Of a stretch of DNA of 64,000 bases, positions 59,036 to 64,000 are shown one piece after another. The notes under the pieces were generated by a model that worked only from the letters and a program-made list of their open reading frames with translations, made no database searches and had not been told where the DNA came from. The DNA is taken from positions 124,001 to 188,000 of the forward strand of contig BJHS01000002.1 in NCBI GenBank assembly GCA_014193315.1, written 5' to 3'. The position numbers and the translations under genes were made by a program. Origin of the DNA: Verrucomicrobiota bacterium. Lineage in GTDB: Bacteria; Verrucomicrobiota; Verrucomicrobiia; Opitutales; UBA953. How positions within the stretch are numbered: the stretch's first letter is position 1; every line of letters starts with the position of its first letter.

Positions 59036-62000
59036 TTAGAACCGTTTACGGTAGCTGAAGTTCAAGCCCGTCGAGTTGCCCTGGTTCTTCTCGTAGGTCA
59101 GGCCCAGGCTGTAGGTCGTGTTCTCGTTCGGCCCGAAGCTCAGCGACGGAGCGAAGTAGTAACCCGAACCGCCGGTGACACGAAGCGCCGAGGAGTAGCT
59201 GGTGCCGTTCAAGGCTGCCTGATCCGTGTTCGCCGTCGTGAAGTCGGCGGTCTCGCCGGAACCCTGCTTGAGGTAACCGAGGTCGGCCGACAGGCGGTAG
59301 CGCCAGGTGCCATCCTCGGATTCCCATTGCTTGTGGAAGCCGACGCCCGCGCGAATCGCCATCTGGCTCACCGACTTGGCGGTCACCTGGAGCGCATCGG
59401 CTTGGCCGGTTTCGTCGAGGCCCGAGACCTTGGTCGAGGAAACTTCGGCCCCAAGGAACGGCGTGGCGTAAGCTCCGACCGACTTCATCGGGAAGACCGT
59501 CCCCAGACGGACCCAGCCGCCGATGGTCGTGGCCGTGGGGGACGAGGTGTTGGTCGAGCCCGGGCTGGTGAGCGAGGACCGCGTCGCGCTGCCGGAGAGG
59601 CGGCTGACGGAAACCCCGGCATCGAGCGACATCAAGTCATTGAAGAACGTGGTGCCCGCGAAGGCGTCCGCCCGGATATCATTGCCGTTAAACTTGGCGC
59701 TGGTGTCACCCGAGGTGGTGACGTGGTTGCCACCGATGACAAAGCCGAGGTTGGCCCCCTCGTTGGTCTGCTTGATGACCCCAGCGGAAACCCCGTAGAG
59801 GTTCCCCTTGGTCTGGACCTGGCCGGAAGCGCCGAGCTTGAGCTGGCGGGCGTCGCTATTGAAGAACCACTCGGACTGTACGATGGAGAGGCCGGAGCGA
59901 TCGAAACGCCGCATCTCCAAGCGCTTGGCGATGGCGTCCTCCGAGGTGCGCAAACCTTCGATCGAGATAGCGGCCACCGAAGCGGCCCCAAACGGCGTGA
60001 GGCTATGAATGGCCGACTGCAACTGGGCGTCCGTCATGAGCGCGAGCTTCGAGCCGAGCAGATTGAACGTGCCGGCCGGGGTCGCCTGCCACACGTCGTC
60101 GGCCGTGCCGAGGTTGGTGTCGACGCCGGCCGAATGGGTCGTCCATTTCACCGAAGTCAGGATCTTGATGACGGCGATGAGCGGGGTCGGGCCTTGGAAG
60201 GCCTCATATTCCGCCGTGTTGCGGACGGAGTAGACGGCGATCTCGTTGGGTAGGACGGGGACGCCGATCGTTCCCAGGGTGGTCGTGAGATTGCCGGAAG
60301 CAGCGGACGTCAATTTGACATTCAGCGTGATGGTGTTGGTGGCATTATCGATGGCCTTGATCACGGCATTAGCGGGCACCCCCGTGCCGGTCGCCGCTTG
60401 GCCCATCACTAAGCCGGTCACATCATTAAGGGTGATCGTATCGGTGCCGACGGCCCCCGCCGTCACGGCCTTCACGTTATTGCCCGGGATCGAGAGCAGG
60501 TAGGGCTTCGGGGCCAAGCCGGTCATGGTGATACTCGCGGCCGGGATGACGGAAGTGAAGTACGAGGCGCTGGTCTTGCTCGGGGTGATCGCCACCGTGC
60601 CCGTGGGCGCGGCGGTGAGGTTACCGCTGAGCGAGACGCCGGCGGCGGCCGCCAAGGTGTCCGGCGGCGTGGCGGTCAAGGTCTTGCTGACGGTGATGCT
60701 GGTGCCCGCCGTGATCGCGGTGATGACGGAGCCGGCCTGCAGGCCGGTGCCGGCGATAACCTGACCGACAGCGAGGCCGGTGGTGTCGTTGGTCAGAACG
60801 TCAAAGGTGCCGACGACGCCACCGGTCGGGGTGACGGACTTGGCCTTGACGACCGCGGAGATGCTGGTCCCGGCGGCGAGACCGGTGCCGGCGAGGACTT
60901 GGCCAACCTTGAGGCCAGCGGTACTCGTGGTGGCGAGGAACGGCGAGCCCGAAGCGCCGCCGACGGTGGCGACGGTGACGGTCGCCGGGGTGAGGCCCTT
61001 GAAGAGCACAAAGCGTTGGCCGCGGGCCAAGGCGTCGACGCCGAACTGCGCGAGCTCGATCTTGCCGGTACCGCCTTGGTTGAGGTCAGCCGTGCCGAGG
61101 AATTCAATCTGGTCGTTGAGCGTGCCGTTGAGCGCGGTCGCCGACAGCTCCATCTGGAAGGTGCCGGAGTTCGTGACGTCGCCGTTGACGGTGATCACGC
61201 CAGGCGAATAGCCCGGGGCGACCGTACCGGCGTTGGCGAAGGTCACCGGGGCGGCGACCGTACCCATCACGGCGGAGCCCCGCAGAACGGAGGTCGCGTC
61301 GACCGTGACGTTACCGGCCACCGCGATGTTCGCGTTGCTGGAAGTCCCGAGTTGGACGGCGGCGGAGCCGATGAGGTTGAGGCCGCCAGCGAAACCGCTG
61401 CCAATGGTGAGCAAGCCCGCGCCCGCCGCGCCGAGGACGTCGATCGCCCCGGTCCCGTTGGAGGAGGAGAAGGCGCCCGTCGCGATTTCCGCCGCGTTGG
61501 TATCCTGCTGGATGGCGAGGGCGCCGCCGTTAAGCTCGATCGGGCGACCACCCAAGATGCTGGCCGCCTGGGCCTTCACGATGAGGCGACCCGCCTCGAT
61601 CACGTAGGACGAAAAGACCGGCGCGGTCACGCTGGCCGTGGTGCCGTCGAGGACGCCAGCCCCGGTCTTGATGAAGCGACCCGCCCCGGCGACGCCGAGC
61701 ACCGTGCCAGCGAAGACTTCCGGGGCGAGCATCGTGCCGACCTCGGCGCGGACCGCCACGGAGCCTTGGCTGGTGAGCGTGTTGGAGCTCTTCGCCAAGG
61801 TCAGGCTCTCGCCGTTGAAGGCGGCGAGGATCTCGATGTGCCCCGCCTCGGTGGTCGTGCCAACCGTGAGGGTGTTGACGAAACCGAAGGCCCCGGAACC
61901 CGGGAAGTTGTTGGCGAAGGCGGGGTTCAGGAAACTGGCCCGACCGGCGCCAACCAAGGTGAGGTTCGTGTCGACGTAAGAATAAACTTCGCCGCGCATG

Positions 62001-64000
62001 GTTGTGGAGAAGGCCTGGTGCAGGGTGACATCCTGCGAAGCTCCCGCCGGCGCATTATTGATCCCGCTGAGATTGGTGAAGATGAATTCGGTATTCGCGT
62101 CGCCGGACACGGCAACCACGTCGGCTTGGCCGGAGCTGCGGAGGGTGACGTGCCCGGTGAGGCCCAAGGCGGACACTCTGGGGCGGGCGTCCAGGCGCAC
62201 CACGGACCAGGGATTAGGGTCCCCGGCATTACCGGTCCCCAGCAACTCGAGCGTCGTCAGCGAACCGACGGTCGACCCGGCGATCTGGTTGCCCAAGGAG
62301 CGCAGGGTGTCATTGCCCAGTTTGATCTGCAAGGCAGCCCCGTTGGAGATGACCGCGCTGGCGAGGTCGGTCACGCCGCCCGTGGTGCTACCAGAGCCAT
62401 TGGCGCGGTCGTCATGGACGATCAGCTTGCCACCCTGGACGACAAAATTCGTCGCGGTGTTGTTGGCGTTGCTGAGCTCGACGACGCCGGTGCCGGTCTT
62501 GAGGATCGTGCCGCCCATCGTGCCCGTGCCGAGGTTGGTGCTGGTGACCGGGCGGTCGAACGTCCAAGCCGCTGTGGGGTCGTCGTTGTTGAAGCCGATG
62601 GTGGCGCCGTCGTCGACAGAGAGGCTGGCGTTACCGTACCCGGCCTGGCTGCCGATCAGGGTGCCCGCGTGGATGTTCAGGTCGCCCAAGACGTTGGCCG
62701 ACCCCAGCCGAGCGAGGTTGAGGGTGCCCGCGCCGAACTTCTCGATATCGGCCCCGCCGGTGATCTGACCGCGGTAGATGGTCGTGGTGCCCGTGGAAGT
62801 GTTGACCGTCAGGGTCGTGTTATTGCCGATGATGACGGAGGTCGCCGCCCCCGAGACATTGGCGAGGTCCTGGTCGAAGCCGGAGACATCGAGCGTCGTC
62901 CCCGCGCCGAGCGTGACGGCGGAGGCATCGCGGAAGGCGGCCTCGGTGTTCACGATGAGGGTGCCGCCCGTCAGGTTCACGGCGCCGGTGATCGCAAGCG
63001 GCACGTCCAGGGTCAGCGTGCCGGCCCCGGTCTTCTCGAAATTACCCGCGCCGACGATGTCGCCCTGCTGGAAGGCGACGGCGCCACCCAAGGGGTTAGT
63101 CGTCGCGGCGCTCAACGTGACGGTGTTGGTGGCGGCATCCAGCGCCACGACCGTGCCGAGCAGGCCGGCGATACCCGTGACGGTGTTGTCGAAGACGCTC
63201 ATGCCGAGGCGAAGCCCTTCGACCGTCGGCACGGTCAGCGTCGTCCCCGCGGTGATCTGGTTGCCCAGGATGATAATCCAGTCGCCGTAGGTCTCGTGGC
63301 CGGTGATGGTGCCGGTGACGGGGACCGTCGAGGCGTTGTTCAGGGTGATCGAGTTAGCACCCACGGCGACGATGAAGGAGCCGTTGGGGATGCCGGTGCC
63401 GGAAACCAACTGGTTGCGGTAGAAGCCTGCGGAAGAAGCGACGGGGATGATGGCACTCACAGCGACCTGGGAGCCCGTCGTACCCGCGACCTTGTCGGCG
63501 AAGGTGGTGCCGGCCGCCACGTTGATCACGCCGTACTCCGTGCCGTCCGTCGGCAGGGCGTTGACGATCACTTTGCCGGCCTGCACGGTCAGCGTGCCGG
63601 TGGCGGTGAAATCGCCGCCGATGGTCAGCGTGCCGGCGCCGGTCTTGACAGTGTTACCCTGGCCGCTGATCGAGCCGGTCCAGGCGAGGTCATTCGGGGT
63701 ATTGAGCTGGAAGCTCGTGCCCGCGCGCACGCTCACGAGACCACCGGTGATCGACGAAAGGTTGCCGGGGTTGAATTCGACCACGCCCTGGACGATGTCG
63801 ATTTGGCCCGTGGACCAGCCGGTGGTCGTGTTGATCACGAGGGTGCCGGCGCCGAGCTTCTCGAAGCCGCCAAAGCCCGTAATCGCCCGATCGAAAGCAT
63901 GGGAGCCGCTGTCGACGTTGATCGCGAGCGAGCCGAGCGCCCCGATCACGATGCCCGAGGTGTTCGGGACCGCGTCCCAATTGAGCTGCAGGATGCCGCC
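59036..64000 (-). CDS. Giant autotransporter with PATR-type repeats and C-terminal beta-barrel (5' end beyond window)
   Basis: The frame is open to the right edge, so the start and signal peptide are not seen; more than 1650 residues are present. The passenger carries at least six autotransporter-associated strand repeats of the form EKxGAGTLxL...GGxLIV (near 63850, 63600, 63000, 62710, 62470 and 61640). It also has five copies of a second motif, GLxxGQxVxGTGxxxGxxI. The last ~280 residues form an autotransporter beta-domain (LKLGASGQVQTKGNLYGVSAG, YSLGLTYEKNQGN) ending in a terminal Phe (SYRKRF), the signature recognised by the Bam machinery. It is probably a surface protein; passenger function is unknown. 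A terminator follows. Confidence 0.9.
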   Translation of the reverse strand, partial: GGILQLNWDAVPNTSGIVIGALGSLAINVDSGSHAFDRAITGFGGFEKLGAGTLVINTTTGWSTGQIDIVQGVVEFNPGNLSSITGGLVSVRAGTSFQLNTPNDLAWTGSISGQGNTVKTGAGTLTIGGDFTATGTLTVQAGKVIVNALPTDGTEYGVINVAAGTTFADKVAGTTGSQVAVSAIIPVASSAGFYRNQLVSGTGIPNGSFIVAVGANSITLNNASTVPVTGTITGHETYGDWIIILGNQITAGTTLTVPTVEGLRLGMSVFDNTVTGIAGLLGTVVALDAATNTVTLSAATTNPLGGAVAFQQGDIVGAGNFEKTGAGTLTLDVPLAITGAVNLTGGTLIVNTEAAFRDASAVTLGAGTTLDVSGFDQDLANVSGAATSVIIGNNTTLTVNTSTGTTTIYRGQITGGADIEKFGAGTLNLARLGSANVLGDLNIHAGTLIGSQAGYGNASLSVDDGATIGFNNDDPTAAWTFDRPVTSTNLGTGTMGGTILKTGTGVVELSNANNTATNFVVQGGKLIVHDDRANGSGSTTGGVTDLASAVISNGAALQIKLGNDTLRSLGNQIAGSTVGSLTTLELLGTGNAGDPNPWSVVRLDARPRVSALGLTGHVTLRSSGQADVVAVSGDANTEFIFTNLSGINNAPAGASQDVTLHQAFSTTMRGEVYSYVDTNLTLVGAGRASFLNPAFANNFPGSGAFGFVNTLTVGTTTEAGHIEILAAFNGESLTLAKSSNTLTSQGSVAVRAEVGTMLAPEVFAGTVLGVAGAGRFIKTGAGVLDGTTASVTAPVFSSYVIEAGRLIVKAQAASILGGRPIELNGGALAIQQDTNAAEIATGAFSSSNGTGAIDVLGAAGAGLLTIGSGFAGGLNLIGSAAVQLGTSSNANIAVAGNVTVDATSVLRGSAVMGTVAAPVTFANAGTVAPGYSPGVITVNGDVTNSGTFQMELSATALNGTLNDQIEFLGTADLNQGGTGKIELAQFGVDALARGQRFVLFKGLTPATVTVATVGGASGSPFLATTSTAGLKVGQVLAGTGLAAGTSISAVVKAKSVTPTGGVVGTFDVLTNDTTGLAVGQVIAGTGLQAGSVITAITAGTSITVSKTLTATPPDTLAAAAGVSLSGNLTAAPTGTVAITPSKTSASYFTSVIPAASITMTGLAPKPYLLSIPGNNVKAVTAGAVGTDTITLNDVTGLVMGQAATGTGVPANAVIKAIDNATNTITLNVKLTSAASGNLTTTLGTIGVPVLPNEIAVYSVRNTAEYEAFQGPTPLIAVIKILTSVKWTTHSAGVDTNLGTADDVWQATPAGTFNLLGSKLALMTDAQLQSAIHSLTPFGAASVAAISIEGLRTSEDAIAKRLEMRRFDRSGLSIVQSEWFFNSDARQLKLGASGQVQTKGNLYGVSAGVIKQTNEGANLGFVIGGNHVTTSGDTSAKFNGNDIRADAFAGTTFFNDLMSLDAGVSVSRLSGSATRSSLTSPGSTNTSSPTATTIGGWVRLGTVFPMKSVGAYATPFLGAEVSSTKVSGLDETGQADALQVTAKSVSQMAIRAGVGFHKQWESEDGTWRYRLSADLGYLKQGSGETADFTTANTDQAALNGTSYSSALRVTGGSGYYFAPSLSFGPNENTTYSLGLTYEKNQGNSTGLNFSYRKRF

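Noticed and set aside
61998-62768. A 256-residue plus-strand frame (and similar ones nearby) opposite the autotransporter.
   Set aside because: The Val/Pro/Ala-rich composition mirrors the repeat codons of the autotransporter on the other strand. The minus-strand frame has clear PATR repeats and a beta-barrel end.

Overview
The window is 64 kb of GC-rich, densely coded bacterial chromosome. The gene families fit a Gram-negative bacterium of the Verrucomicrobiota, probably near Opitutaceae. The clues are an outer-membrane autotransporter rich in PATR-type repeats, a DUF4838-like secreted protein, an EpsI-type protein inside a polysaccharide operon, a GbsR/MarR-type regulator beside that operon, and Kdo genes. 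This placement is inference; the window has no rRNA or other decisive marker.

Region by region. (1) 1-15.5 kb holds housekeeping genes with scattered glycosyltransferases: a partial membrane protein, a PatB/MalY-type aminotransferase, ogt-comF on the plus strand, then rluA-like, folC, accD, a GT2 and an M20 dipeptidase on the minus strand, tyrS on the plus strand, and two glycosyltransferases plus dnaE on the minus strand. (2) 15.6-16.6 kb encodes a membrane protein with a SRPBCC domain. (3) 22.8 down to 16.65 kb is a compact minus-strand dTDP-sugar operon: rfbB, rfbA, an acyltransferase-3 gene broken by one in-frame TAA, two tandem FdtA/QdtA-like ketoisomerases, a hexapeptide acyltransferase, a MaoC-like hydratase and a DegT aminotransferase. 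Together these predict a dTDP-3-acylamino-3,6-dideoxyhexose. (4) 22.9-28.2 kb holds a Gfo/Idh oxidoreductase, a PglC/WcaJ-type initiating sugar-phosphate transferase, the DUF4838-like protein and a methyltransferase. (5) 55.8 down to 28.3 kb is a run of about 24 minus-strand genes with gaps of 12 bp or less or short overlaps, ending at a strong hairpin-plus-U-tract terminator. It encodes Wzx, Wzy-like and WaaL-like proteins, five glycosyltransferases, WecB/WecC, a heparinase-like protein, a bi-domain oxidoreductase and asparagine synthase. It also carries a DegT/NeuD pair, EpsI and a small acyl-assembly set (KS-III, two carrier proteins, an AMP-dependent ligase and an SDR). (6) 56-57.4 kb holds kdsB and the GbsR-type regulator. 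(7) 57.5-64 kb holds a second Gfo/Idh gene, tRNA-Glu and a very large autotransporter that runs off the right edge.

How the parts work together. The window reads as a surface-polysaccharide locus of the Wzx/Wzy type, with Kdo genes suggesting lipopolysaccharide. RfbA/RfbB can make dTDP-4-keto-6-deoxyglucose, which the FdtA-type enzymes and the DegT and hexapeptide proteins would turn into 3-acylamino sugars. The same pool could feed the second DegT/NeuD pair in the large operon, which has no sugar 4,6-dehydratase of its own. WecB/WecC supply UDP-ManNAcA. The most interesting part is the acyl module (KS-III, SDR, two ACPs, ligase, MaoC), which suggests that amino sugars carry an unusual, perhaps 3-hydroxyacyl, group.

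Other notable points are a family of short dispersed repeats built on GTTGATCGGTTGGCCAG at four loci, a 12-bp in-frame duplication in the aminotransferase, a degenerate zinc ribbon in AccD, and a possible operator between the GbsR-type regulator and its divergent neighbour. No gene-free stretch exceeds 300 bases. I saw no CRISPR array, insertion sequence, prophage or rRNA.
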